DNA of 64,000 nt, taken from contig CM044961.1 of assembly GCA_024516035.1 (NCBI GenBank), positions 13,057,800 to 13,121,799 of the forward strand. The letters run 5' to 3'. The notes beneath the pieces were generated by a model. The model did no database searches, had not been told where the DNA came from, and was given only the letters and a program-made list of their open reading frames with translations. Position numbers and translations under genes: made by a program. The DNA is from Bactericera cockerelli. Lineage: Eukaryota > Arthropoda > Insecta > Hemiptera > Triozidae. Of the stretch, positions 47,425-57,381 are shown piece after piece (position 1 is the first letter of the stretch; each line of letters opens with the position of its first letter).

Positions 47425-47589
47425 TTAAGTCCATATTGCAAATCTAGTTCGTGGACAACTTGAGAACTGATTTACATCAAGGGAATCCTGAAATTCCAAC
47501 CTGCTTCCTGTGGACATAACGGATGTAACGTGTTCTTTTCTTCAATAAATTGAGAGGACTCCTCATGCATTATGATAATCTATTGGTTT

Positions 47590-47765
47590 GTTTTCAATGG
47601 TCGTCTTACGACGGGGGTTTTACACACTATTCGCTAGAACCTCACAAACTAGCTGCTCTGAATCAACCTGCCCCACTCAACATGAATGGGGCCGAAAATA
47701 GCCAACACACGAGGATTTGAGTTTGAATGGTCACCCATCCAAGTCCTTACCAGGCCGGAGCATTA
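47590..47765 (-). mobile_element. 5S-derived SINE, truncated old copy
   Basis: Contains the body complement (CGACGGGGGTTTTACAC, CACTCAACATGAATGGGGCC) and the head part ATGGTCACCCATCCAAGTCC. The outer half of the 5S head is lost. Confidence 0.75.
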
Positions 47766-48558
47766 TGAATTATTAAGTGAATACTTCATGAATGACACAT
47801 TACTTGGTGGCACATTTATTTAAATAATGTATTATTTTCTGGGCCTTACTCTTTCTCCGCTTTTCTCTCACCAGGTTCAGAGTAGATAGAATCCTGGATT
47901 TATCCTGGATCCCATAGGTTCAGAAAAAATCCCGCACTCTGAATTATTAAACACATTTAAGTGCATATTGAAGTGAAAAAGCAGGACATGTCCCTGACGT
48001 ACATATGCAGAATCTGTCTTTCCATCCTTCACTTAATCTGATAGCATCTGATGGGTTGTTTATTTTTTTTCACTTCATTTTTTCCCGAGGATCTCTCTCT
48101 CTCTCTATCTCTTCCACTCTCTCTCACCCTCTCTCTTTCTCCTTTCCACTCTCTCTCTTTTCCACTCTCTCTCTTTTCCACTCTCTCTCTCTTTCTCTCT
48201 CCCTCACACACGCTCTCCTTCACCCCTCTTCTAATATTTGCCTTCTTACCATCTTTTTTCTTTGATTTCAACCAGCGACCAGATATTTTATGTATATGAA
48301 AGTGTTAAAGTCCTATGATTCTGCGCTACCGACTAACATTGTGACATGTGACAATTGTGACATATTAACACAGAGAAAAAACATTATTATTATTATCAAG
48401 TGTACCTACATAAAAAAATAAATAAACCTTTATTTGGAATAACTCAGGCAAAAATTGCAGTTAAAAAATAAATTAACAATAATAATTAATAGTATTCCAA
48501 TTCAGCGTATTGCTGAGGTTTTATCAATTATCAATTGTATTGTGTTGGAATTATTCTT
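47766..48558 (+). other. Intronic DNA with CT repeat and SINE tail fragment
   Basis: A CT/CTTTT-rich microsatellite lies at about 48092-48215. At 48305-48399 is the 3' end of a family A SINE (AAAGTCCTATGATTCTGCGC ... (ATT)n), matching 19775-19847. The rest is unassigned. Confidence 0.6.
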
Positions 48559-48867
48559 TTAACACATCTCGTGCCAAAGGTATTTCTCTGTGTTTCGCCT
48601 AAGGCACAAATTTCTCCCGATGTCAGGCGTTTACTGACTGACCGTAAAATCTTTAGTTTTCAATATATTTCAATGATATAAATTACAAAAAATCCCCATA
48701 GGCCCCAGAGTTTAAATAACATACTAAAATCTATTGTAGTGTCAGTTGGAAGAGCCTGACACGGATTAAAAGTGAGCAACAACGTGTCAGGTCTTTTCAA
48801 CTGACAGTCACTTTTTTGAAAACTGGCTGTGAGGCGTTTTTAACTGACGTGGCACGAGATGTGTTAA
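48559..48867. mobile_element. TTAA-flanked MITE (piggyBac/Kolobok-like)
   Basis: The body is 48563-48863 (301 bp) with perfect ends CACATCTCGTGCCA / TGGCACGAGATGTG, and TTAA at 48559-48562 and 48864-48867. The outer T's and A's extend the symmetry to 20 bp. Subterminal motifs repeat in both orientations (AGGCGTTTTTAACTGAC, AGGCGTTTACTGACTGAC, CCTGACACG, GTGTCAGG). A TTAA target points to piggyBac or Kolobok families. It has no coding capacity. Confidence 0.8.
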
Positions 48868-48948
48868 AACTGAGTATTGTAAAAATTCAGTAGCTATTAA
48901 AATTATCAGGAAACTTGCATTTTCAACAGCTGCCCAGTGCTCAGTGCC

Positions 48949-49376
48949 CCTAATGCATCCCTCTGACCCCCAGGTTCCCTAATGCACCCCTCTGACCCCC
49001 AGGTTCCCTAATGCATCCCTCTGACCCCCAGGTTCCCTAATGCATCCCTCTGACCCCCAGGTTCCCTAATGCATCCCTCTGACCCCCAGGTTCCCTAATG
49101 CATCCCTCTGACCCCCAGGTTCCCTAATGCATCCCTCTGACCCCAGGTTCCCTAATGCATCCCTCTGACCCCCAGGTTCCCTAATGCATCCCTCTGACCC
49201 CCAGGTTCCCTAATGCATCCCTCTGACCCCCAGGTTCCCTAATGCATCCCTCTGACCCCAGGTTCCCTAATGCATCCCTCTGACCCCCAGGTTCCCTAAT
49301 ACATCCTCTGACCCCCAGGTTCCCTAATACATCCCTCTGACCCCCAGGTTCCCTAATGCATCCCTCTGACCCCCAG
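48949..49376 (+). repeat. 29-bp minisatellite made of 3' splice-site modules
   Basis: Fifteen acceptor AGs lie in tandem, the first at 48972-48973 and the last, the true exon acceptor, at 49375-49376. The 403 bp between them fits 14 units of 29 bp with three 28-bp variants. Each unit holds a branch-point-like CTAAT, about 20 nt later a pyrimidine-rich CCCTCTGACCCCC, then CAG, then GTTCC, which are also the first five bases of the terminal exon. Use of any upstream acceptor adds RFPNASL and a TGA stop. Confidence 0.9.
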
Positions 49377-49605
49377 GTTCCACAACGGACCCAAGAAGCT
49401 GTCGCAGCTCATGGTGGAGTCCATGTCCCACGACCCTATAGCGCCCATCCTCTGGCAGCCCCACCTAGACGCTCTGGACCGACGGGTGAAGATAATCCTG
49501 CAGGCCATCCGCCACTGCATAGAGGTCCGCCTGGACAGACCCACCGAGAACCCGCCCCTCACTATCCTACCCACGGCGAGGATACAGCTGCCCCGCAGAT
49601 CCTGA
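49377..49605 (+). CDS. FAM20C: FAM20C-like kinase, terminal exon and stop
   Basis: Starting with G (completing Arg with the AG at 43658-43659), the exon encodes [40 protein letters not shown] and [11 protein letters not shown], then a unique tail [14 protein letters not shown]...LPRRS and TGA at 49603-49605. The segment [18 protein letters not shown] matches the FAM20 C-terminus (DQVAPVLYQPHLEALDRR in human FAM20C), and the single Cys in RHCIE is the conserved C-terminal one. The last codons and stop overlap a repeat that recurs downstream, so the tail after IEVR may be lineage-specific. Confidence 0.9.
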
Positions 49606-50360
49606 TGAGCCCCGCCCTGTACGGTTCTAAGAAGGCGACATTGAAGCATGCAGCATACAACAAACTAATGTTGTGTTGAGGCGACATTGAAGCATGCAGC
49701 ATACAACAAATTAATGTTGTGTTGAGGCGACATTGAAGCATGCAGCGTACAACAAATTAATGTTGTGTTGAGGCGACATTGAAGCATGCAGCATACAACA
49801 AATTAATGTTGTGTTGAGGTGACATTGAAGCATGCAGCATACAACAAATTAATGTTGTTGTTGTTATAACACAGGTCGGCTACAGCAGAGGAGGGATGGG
49901 TAATGGTTTTCAGCCAACTGCCTCGGAGATCTTGATGAGCCCCGCCTCTGTACGATTCCAAAGAGGCGACATTGAAGCATGCAGCATACAACAAATTAAT
50001 GTTGTTGTTGTTGTTATAACACAGGCTGGCTACAGCAGAGGAAGGATGGAACAGTTCCAAGGAGGCGACATTGAAGCATGCAGCATACAACAAATTAATG
50101 TTGTGTTGAGGCGACATTGAAGCATGCAGCATACAACAAATTAATGTTGTGTTGAGGCGACATTGAAGCATGCAGCGTACAACAAATTAATGTTGTGTTG
50201 AGGCGACATTGAAGCATGCAGCATACAACAAATTAATGTTGTGTTGAGGCGACATTGAAGCATGCAGCATACAACAAATTAATGTTGTTATTGTTATAAC
50301 ACAGGTTGGGCACAGCAGAGGAAGGATGGGTAATGGTTTCCAGCCAACTTAAGTGGAAAA
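49600..50360 (+). repeat. 46-bp minisatellites in a higher-order repeat at the kinase 3' end
   Basis: The unit is GCGACATTGAAGCATGCAGC followed by ATACAACAAATTAATGTTGT and GTTGAG (46 bp). Five units start at 49635, 49681, 49727, 49773 and 49819. One starts at 49966, and five more at about 50063, 50109, 50155, 50201 and 50247. Clusters are separated by a longer unit with TTATAACACAGG, GGCTACAGCAGAGG and GATGGGTAATGG. The block GATC(C/T)TGATGAGCCCCGCC occurs at the kinase stop (49599) and again near 49929. Adjacent units lack spacers, so it is not a CRISPR array. Confidence 0.9.
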
Positions 50361-51764
50361 GTTGGCTCTTTTCTCAACCACATAATTCTATGTCCGATCA
50401 ACCATCGTGAGAACTTTTACTTGTTCTGTATTAGCCATTAAACCCTTGAGAAACTGCAAGTCAGACAACAAATTCAAAGTTGTCTGGAGAAGACCTTGCT
50501 ACAAGTGGCCTGATGATGGTACATTGTCAGGAGCCTTGACATTGGATCTGCGCGTCCGTTTACCGTTTAATCCTTCTAGAACCGCAAGATCTGGGACCCA
50601 AAATTATTATTGAGTTCGGTTGCTCCGAATTGTAAATGAAATCGCCTTGATGAAACATTCTTCAGTAAATCATGCGACTTGTTACCTCAGTTAGACGCCT
50701 TCTTTTATCCGAAACTCATGGACAATCCCTTAGTAATCCTAATTCGAAGGAGCTACTGAGTTATTGATCCTAATCTTACGTAATCCTCAGAGTGCTCTTA
50801 TAAAGTGGCCACATAGTCAGTAGGAAATTGAATTACCAGCCTTGAGTACCTGGATTATTTTTCAATGCTTGGCTATAGAATATAGTCCCGATATTACTGT
50901 TTTAACAATACCTTTGAACCACCAATTTTATTTTGATGGTTTTGTGGTGAAGAATATCGTCCCTGATTAAGTGGGAAAATAATAAAAATGAAATACTCTG
51001 AACATTTTAAATCAATACTTTAGTGTCTTTTTGCTTCACGTCTCATTAACAAGCTAGTTTCCGAAGAGATTTGCTTCCTAATCCCTCTGAAAAGGTAGAA
51101 AAATCCTAATTAGCTGTCAGTTCATTCACTTGGAAGTATTTTTTTATTTGCTTTCTTTTAATGGTAGGATCCTCATTGGAGTGAGCTCTTCCACCCAACC
51201 ATAAGTATTTTTCTTTGGTTTCTTGGAAATTAATTATTTTCGTCCCTGCGATTTAAGAGCTGCAGTTCGTTCTAATGCACAAACTTTAGTATAACCCTGA
51301 CCAAAGTGTCAGCTAAATTGTGACGGATAGATCCTACTTATCTACTTTGGTCACAATAGATCTTACTAGGTCGTAGTGTTAATTGTATGGTCTTTCATCT
51401 GAAACCCTGCAACCAGGTTTTATAATAAATACTTACCTACTTATTTTTTGGGGCCTACTCAAATCATAATCTGTAAAGGCCTAGCTTTTCTACCAAACTT
51501 ATGTGGTTTCATCTATGGCTTTGTAGTTAAATGTAAAACAGATTAATGCATACCTACCTATATTTATTACTTGTCTTGTTTGTAACTTTGTAACTCTTGT
51601 GATTGTTATAGTTCTTTGTTAATCATGTTGTAAATAAATCAATAAAAAAAATGTTTTGTAAATTTTTATGCAAAGAAAAATAATGTTACTCAAGATGGAA
51701 ATTCGTTTTTGTTGTTAAGATTATTTTATTCTTACACGGTGATTTCAACACCATTTTTTTTTTT
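50361..51764. other. Intergenic DNA, no gene seen
   Basis: Short frames only. Downstream polyadenylation of the kinase transcript probably falls here or in the repeats, but no AATAAA could be tied to it. Confidence 0.4.
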
Positions 51765-51990
51765 AAATTATTTTATTGCAAAAGGAGATCTTACCCTCCT
51801 TTCGCTAGAAACTCACAATCCAGCAACGAAAATTAACCTCGCCCAGCCTGCGTGGGGCCGGAAACAGACAGCATCACAAAGATTTGAATTGGAATGGTCA
51901 GCCATCTAAGTCCTATCCCGGTCGACGTTGCTTAACTTCAGTGAGAGAACGAGAACTGGTGTATTCAATGGGCCATCGGCGCGGCGGTGG
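51765..51990 (-). mobile_element. 5S-derived SINE, old copy
   Basis: Body complement CTCGCCCAGCCTGCGTGGGG and CTTTCGCTAGAAACTCACAA, then head complement CGACGTTGCTTAACTTCAGT and ACTGGTGTATTCAATGGGCC. It is diverged and partly interrupted, with no duplication found. Confidence 0.75.
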
Positions 51991-52563
51991 AGCTGGCAAA
52001 TTTGTATTTAGTGGCTATCACTAAAGACTATAGGTATTGTATCCAGCCCGGTAAATATAAAATAAGCTAGGTATGTAATGCGCCATGATTTTATTGTATC
52101 TAGCCCCTTTTTAATATTTTAGTTATGCAATGCGCAAAAAATATATACACTGCACATTACATACTTTGATTTTTTACCGGGCGGTACAATGTATTGCAGC
52201 CATGTCAGAACGGCACCTACGGGTCAAGTCATTTCTTGGAGTGGAAATAACCATCGTCAAGTCGTTTCCAGGTTGAAAACAGTATGCATTAAATAACATC
52301 ACGACTGCTATATAAATTATAAAAGGCCTTTGAATTAAATATGTACCTACTTACCTCAATTATCAAAACAACACATTTGTGTGTATCGTGTAATCGTGTT
52401 ACCCAACGCTATGAGGTGAGTTCCTATTTTTTTTTTTTTTTTTCTCTCTTAATACGGTCCGTACCTGTAATCCCTACCAGTAATCTTGGGAATGCCTACT
52501 TTGCCCAGACATCGTCAAAAACAATCTGATGAGACCATTGAACGTATACAGACCTACCACATC
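51991..52563. other. Intergenic DNA, no gene seen
   Basis: A T run at about 52427-52443 and nothing else recognised. Confidence 0.4.
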
Positions 52564-52715
52564 AATTGGACTGCGCTGTCGCGTCGTCGTACCCCCATTC
52601 CCTGGAGTTAAGCAACGTCCATCAATGGGTGACATTTTAAATTCGAACCCTCGTGACGCCGGCTATTCCCGGCCCCACTCAGGCTGGGTGAGGTCAATTT
52701 GAGTAGTTGGTAATG
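52564..52715 (+). mobile_element. 5S-derived SINE fragment
   Basis: Shows GGAGTTAAGCAACGTCCA, AATGGGTGACATTTTAAATT, CTCGTGACGCCGGCTATTCC and GGCCCCACTCAGGCTGGGTG. The outer head and the A tail are missing. Confidence 0.75.
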
Positions 52716-52871
52716 CAAAGTAGGTACGTGAATTTAATTGCTCGAGTCTGAATTTTGTGGTGAAGAAAGAGCCTATCTGTTCTTTTTTCTAAGTACCTAT
52801 AATAATTGTAGCTGAGAGTCTCAATCAGAAATTCAGAACCCATCCTTTCTCAACACTTTACTCTGTCATCT

Positions 52872-53062
52872 ACTTGAAATGCAGCCACTGGTAGTGGTGA
52901 CTCACACAAGTGTTATAAAAAAACTACTCATTTTTCTTCAAGAGGTTTAAGTGGACCCCGGACATTGAAAGTATAGGGTAGACATTTTCTATCTAATAGC
53001 TTGGATTTGAACAAAGGTCACCTCTGCACTAGCCTTGTGCGCCACACAGCCATAGTGACCAG
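52872..53062 (-). mobile_element. tRNA-derived SINE, family A, diverged
   Basis: Reverse-complement order of family A blocks: CCACTGGTAGTGGTGACTCA (body), GTGGACCCCGGACATTGAAA, then head complement TGTGCGCCACACAGCCATAG. Box B is eroded. Confidence 0.65.
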
Positions 53063-53250
53063 GTATGTACTATGGTTCTTTTTTCTTTTCTTTTTTACTT
53101 TCAAAAGATTTTTCTTTATTAAACAAATATGTTTCATCTTCATTAATTATGAGGAGATAACCTGTTAATCAAATAAAAATTAAGAATATGGCAAGTTTAA
53201 GGGACCCATAATGCAACGCATGTGTTGGGCCCCTTGTTGTAAATTTAGCA

Positions 53251-53460
53251 CTGCAGTGGCAGCAGCCGCAAAAAAATGTAGTAGTCTGGTAACCTGGAGG
53301 TCGCGGGTTCGGAACTCATCCGGGACATAATAAGTTATCTTCCCATTTGGGATTTTGACCACAAAGTAATACGTGTCGGGCCTGTTGATTAAATAATAGG
53401 ACTTTCTTGTCTTATAGTGGGACTTTATTGTTGGGCAGTATAATAATAAGGCTGTTTAGT
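53251..53460 (+). mobile_element. tRNA-derived SINE, family C
   Basis: Head with box B GCGGGTTCGGAACTC. The body CCGGGACATAATAAGTTATC, ending TTGGGCAGTATAATAATAAG, matches 47219-47424. The first half of the head is damaged. Confidence 0.7.
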
Positions 53461-53490
53461 AAATACTGTCGTATTGATAAATACATAATT

Positions 53491-53797
53491 TTATTGGTAC
53501 CTAGTAGTCACCGTGGCCGAGTGAGTTAGCGCGCTAGGCATTGCACGCATGGTGACCTAGGTTCGATGCTCAGCGGGACAGTATTGTTTCTGCTCTGAAC
53601 TTGGGTGTTCGTGGTCCACTCATACCTCGTGAGGAAAAATGAGTAGCGGCTTTAATGTTAGCAGCAACCAGTGGCGGAATAATAGACAAAAATAAGATAT
53701 TGGTATATTAAAGATATGGAAATGTCCTGTAATTTTGCGGGTACCAACTAAATCGTGATATGATAACACAAAGAAACACATTTATTTATTGGTACCT
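53491..53797 (+). mobile_element. tRNA-derived SINE, family A, full length
   Basis: Body 53503-53785, flanked by TTATTGGTACCT (53491-53502 and 53786-53797). Head CACCGTGGCCGAGTGAGTTA with box B GGTTCGATGCTC. The rest matches the copy at 19554 (CTCATACCTCGTGAGGAAAA, GCAACCAGTGGCGGAAT). Confidence 0.88.
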
Positions 53798-54003
53798 AGT
53801 ATAAATAATTATTACAAATTTAGAAAAAAATAAGTACCTGGAAAAATCAATAAGAAGAGTTTTTAGAATGTATAAATATATTTTTTATTGTTACTTTTAC
53901 TTATTTTCAAAGAATAGACATTTATTACACGTATAAATATAAGTATGTAAATACATTGATAACGACCAACGCTATGTAGATACTGATTTTTGCAGCGAAA
54001 TAT

Positions 54004-54062
54004 ATTATTAACATCTGTTTTGCAAATGGAGGTACCGGGTTCGATTCCCGGAGGGATCGAAA
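54004..54062 (+). repeat. tRNA 3'-half-like sequence
   Basis: A perfect T-arm-like GGGTTCGATTCCCGG preceded by TTTTGCAAATGGAGGTACC and followed by an A run. There is no 5' half, so it is a SINE head fragment or tRNA relic. Confidence 0.5.
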
Positions 54063-54711
54063 AAAAAATCATCCACCTTCATCAGAGCCAGACTATAAAG
54101 TACAGCTAAATGAATTTATATAAATACCTATAAATAGTTTGTATATTATAAAAATGATTAAAAATCGAAAACATGGAGTTTAATAGAATATACATCTTAA
54201 TAGGTTGGTAAGTAGTAGGTAGGCTATACAGTTGATGAACTGGAATATCAGGCATTGATGGGTGATTATATTGTTCATTTATAGTTCACACATGAAACAA
54301 ACCATTTAAATGAGAAAAAAATAGATATATAAAATTGGAGAAATAAATAAATCTCAGTCCGGTCTAAAGGACACGTCAAATACATAAGAATTAATTTTAT
54401 GGTTCAGTCAGGTCTTGAAGCCACGGCATACTGATTACTGATGTAACTGTGTTTCTAGCATGCTGTCTATCTAGACTCGTTCAGACTTTACCTATGACTT
54501 AACGGCGTTCTATGGAGATAGGAGATTTCTGATGGCAGAAAAACCTTGTCCACTAAGATAAAGTTAGATAAATAAAATCAGACACTTTGGTACTATGAGT
54601 TCCCACTTTTCTTTATGGTTAAACAAGAGCTTTCTCACAATATTTGTGGGTAGCACAGCATTACTAAGAGCATCTCTTTTCTAAGTATATTAATGTATTT
54701 ATTTTGTAGTA

Positions 54712-54935
54712 ATGTGGGTAATGCCACCACTGGTTGTTACTCATCATTCGTACAAGATAAAAGTAATGGGTAACTACTTTTTTTTCCTCACAAACTAATA
54801 AAAGAGGATCCCGGACATCCGCTGTACAGAGAAAAAAATATTCTACCCAGCCGGGATTCGAACCCAGATCATGTAACAGATCTAAGGGACACATCAATTC
54901 GAAACCAATGCACCCTTGTAAATGCACTATTCAAA
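54712..54935 (-). mobile_element. tRNA-derived SINE, family A-related, diverged
   Basis: Contains GCCACCACTGGTTGTTACTC, GATCCCGGACATCCGCTGTA and box B complement CCGGGATTCGAACCC in the order expected for a - strand copy. Confidence 0.65.
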
Positions 54936-55491
54936 CCGAGAGCGTCCCTCCCCGTTACAGACAGAGAGGTAGGTGTTCAAAAAGACCTTAAGGTAAAGAA
55001 CCCAAATAGATCTCCATGTCAGGTTACGATTTCAAAACCCAACCAACCAGACGCGATTCTGAGAAATCCAATCAAGGTAGTTCGGTAGGTCTACTCTTTA
55101 AACTACCGAGGTAGGTACCTCCTAGGTATAGTCCTCACGTAGAGATAACACAAGTATTTGAGGACTATTCAAACTATTTTTGGACAAGCGTTATTGGTTT
55201 CCAACCGGACTTCAGTATCCTTATGTAACAGAGATTCTACAAGTATTTTAGTCCATTGGGTGACATAAATAGATAAGAGATTAATTTCAGAACACTAAAA
55301 ACTTGTTTTGCAACGCGAAAAAAAAACATATTTTTATAGACAATTTTGGACTCCCCCATTATGTCGGCACGAGTTTTGTATTAGAGAGGTGAGTACAGGG
55401 ACGTATAAACTTGAGCTGTATTGATGGTAGAATTAAGACAAAAGTCACAAGAGGAGATTGCTGTTCAGTTCGCTAATTAGGTTAGTTTCAC

Positions 55492-55529
<38 letters not shown>

Positions 55530-57378
55530 ATAAAAAATTACCGATTTAATCGATATTCTTACTTGTTACAAAAAGTCGAGGAATATAAAACGTGTCCACT
55601 AGAACCATTTTGAGCTGCTTCAGAATAGACTATTGTTAACTCATCCCTACCTGTGCAGGTACTCAAGGGTCTTAGGGCCAAATTACAAGATTAGGGAAGA
55701 CCCTCTCTTATTCGAGACTAGCGAAAACTCGGCATAAGCGAAAACTCGGAACTCGCCGTTAAGGTTTTTTCCGTGGCTGGTGTCCTACTAGAAAATGGTG
55801 GTTCTAAGTGGTTTAATCGTGGTTTAGGGGGGTCAACTCTCATGAATATGTCAATATCTGTTACCGTTTGGGCTGTGGTATTGTAAACAGACAACCCCTA
55901 AGAGGACATAGTCAGTCAGACAAGCACCGACTTTGAGTTTTATTATAATTATAGAGATTATCTATGGTGTATTTTGCTGTCTGATTTGTGGGTAGTTCGT
56001 CTTAAGGGACGTGTTTTCCTCACCTATTTTGTATTCTCATATTATAATTTGGCCCTTAGTTGTATCGAGTATCCCACTTGCGCTCATTGACCCTTAACCT
56101 TGTGCTCATTTGCGCACATGTCTGTCATCTTTCTTCCCTGCTATATGCCCAAAGGTGTTTTTTGTGCGCTTTGATTTTTGCGTCATGAGCGCAATTTATT
56201 TCCACATGTACACCATCACCACTGAAACTTTCAGGCAGGAATCGGATACAGGATGCATAGATCTCGTGGATTCTCTCCACAGAATAGTCCTCTCGCCATG
56301 GTTGACGCTGTATACAGGGTTCACCAAACATCTGGAGTGGTGCAGGGATCCCATGAGTTGATATACAGGGTTCAACGTACGAGTCGCTTCTGGAATGAGA
56401 GAACAAAATAAAATTAGAACTGATGAACATGTGTGTATTATTATTTAAAATATATTTACTCTCATTGATAATCATCATTTCATCAGCATAGCTGAAAAAT
56501 AACTAAATCAGGAAACTAATAAATTCAGAACATGGATGTCTCTCGCCTTTTTCTTTTGTCTTACCCCCCTAAAGATTGTCTTTGCAAGTCAGTCTTCTCC
56601 AGACTTCCCAATATTCGAGTCTCACCAAGTATAAGAAAACCCCTATTTCTAACAAAAGTCAGTTATATGAACAAACTACCGATTACAAAGCTCCGTTCTA
56701 CGTTCTTTTCTGAAGTCTTTTTTTTTTTAATTTAAATTTTTTGGCATTGGTTATTCCCTTATCATGGGAATTTGCCATACAGCCAATGTGGTCGTGTTTA
56801 TAAAGGTTGATATTTTAATAAAGATAGTTTGTTAATTATTAGATATTAAATGAATATAATGTTTGTGGTTAGAAAATAGTATATGTATCCGTATGTACGT
56901 GGGTTTTGTATTATAGTTCTGTACGAAAATTTTCTGAAGTCAGAAGCTGATTTAACAGTGAGAGTAGCAACAACAACAAAAAATGTAAGAGCTTATTTCT
57001 CCCTATCATAGACTCAAGCACACAAGTCACCAGGAATTCGAGGATAAAGAGTGCTCCTTCTCATATTGAAGCGCTGAGCCATGTATCGTAGAGACGTTCA
57101 AATGTCACGCCAAAAGAGTAGCCCAAAACCTACAAGTACATATTATGTGATTATTCTTCTTTTTTTTCAGGAGAAAATGTATCAACTAGACCTTTTTTCT
57201 GGCGTTCAGTGCCCCAAGCAAACTGCTTGTTTGTGAAGTCCTCCAGCCAGGCTTAACATTGTTTAACTTTCTATCAAGTGGAATAGAATATAAATACCTT
57301 GTTTATATCACCCGGTTAGACTAAGTCCCATTATCCTGGCAGTCTAAACTTTGTTAAATTGAAATATTATCAGGACTT
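54936..57378. other. Intergenic DNA, poly-A run and short repeat
   Basis: A 36-base A run at about 55493-55528 suggests a retroposon tail on +, but no head was matched. Two TATACAGGGTTCA motifs lie at about 56311 and 56362 with similar following sequence. Frames at 56110-56361 (+) and 56125-56478 (-) are shadows of this repeat-like DNA. Confidence 0.45.
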
Positions 57379-57381
57379 ACT
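57375..57381 (-). promoter_or_regulatory. Consensus splice donor one base after the stop codon
   Basis: On the - strand the stop TAA (57384-57382) is followed by one A and then GTAAGT (GT at 57380-57379). If used, the 3' UTR continues in another exon and the junction sits 1 base after the stop, too close to trigger nonsense-mediated decay by the usual distance rule. Confidence 0.5.

Noticed and set aside
49600..50360. Possible CRISPR-like array
   Set aside because: Units are directly adjacent without unique spacers, in a eukaryotic setting next to a spliced gene. It is a minisatellite.
56110..56478. Overlapping frames of 83 (+) and 117 (-) codons
   Set aside because: They overlap repeat-like TATACAGGG sequence and have no recognised domain or gene structure.
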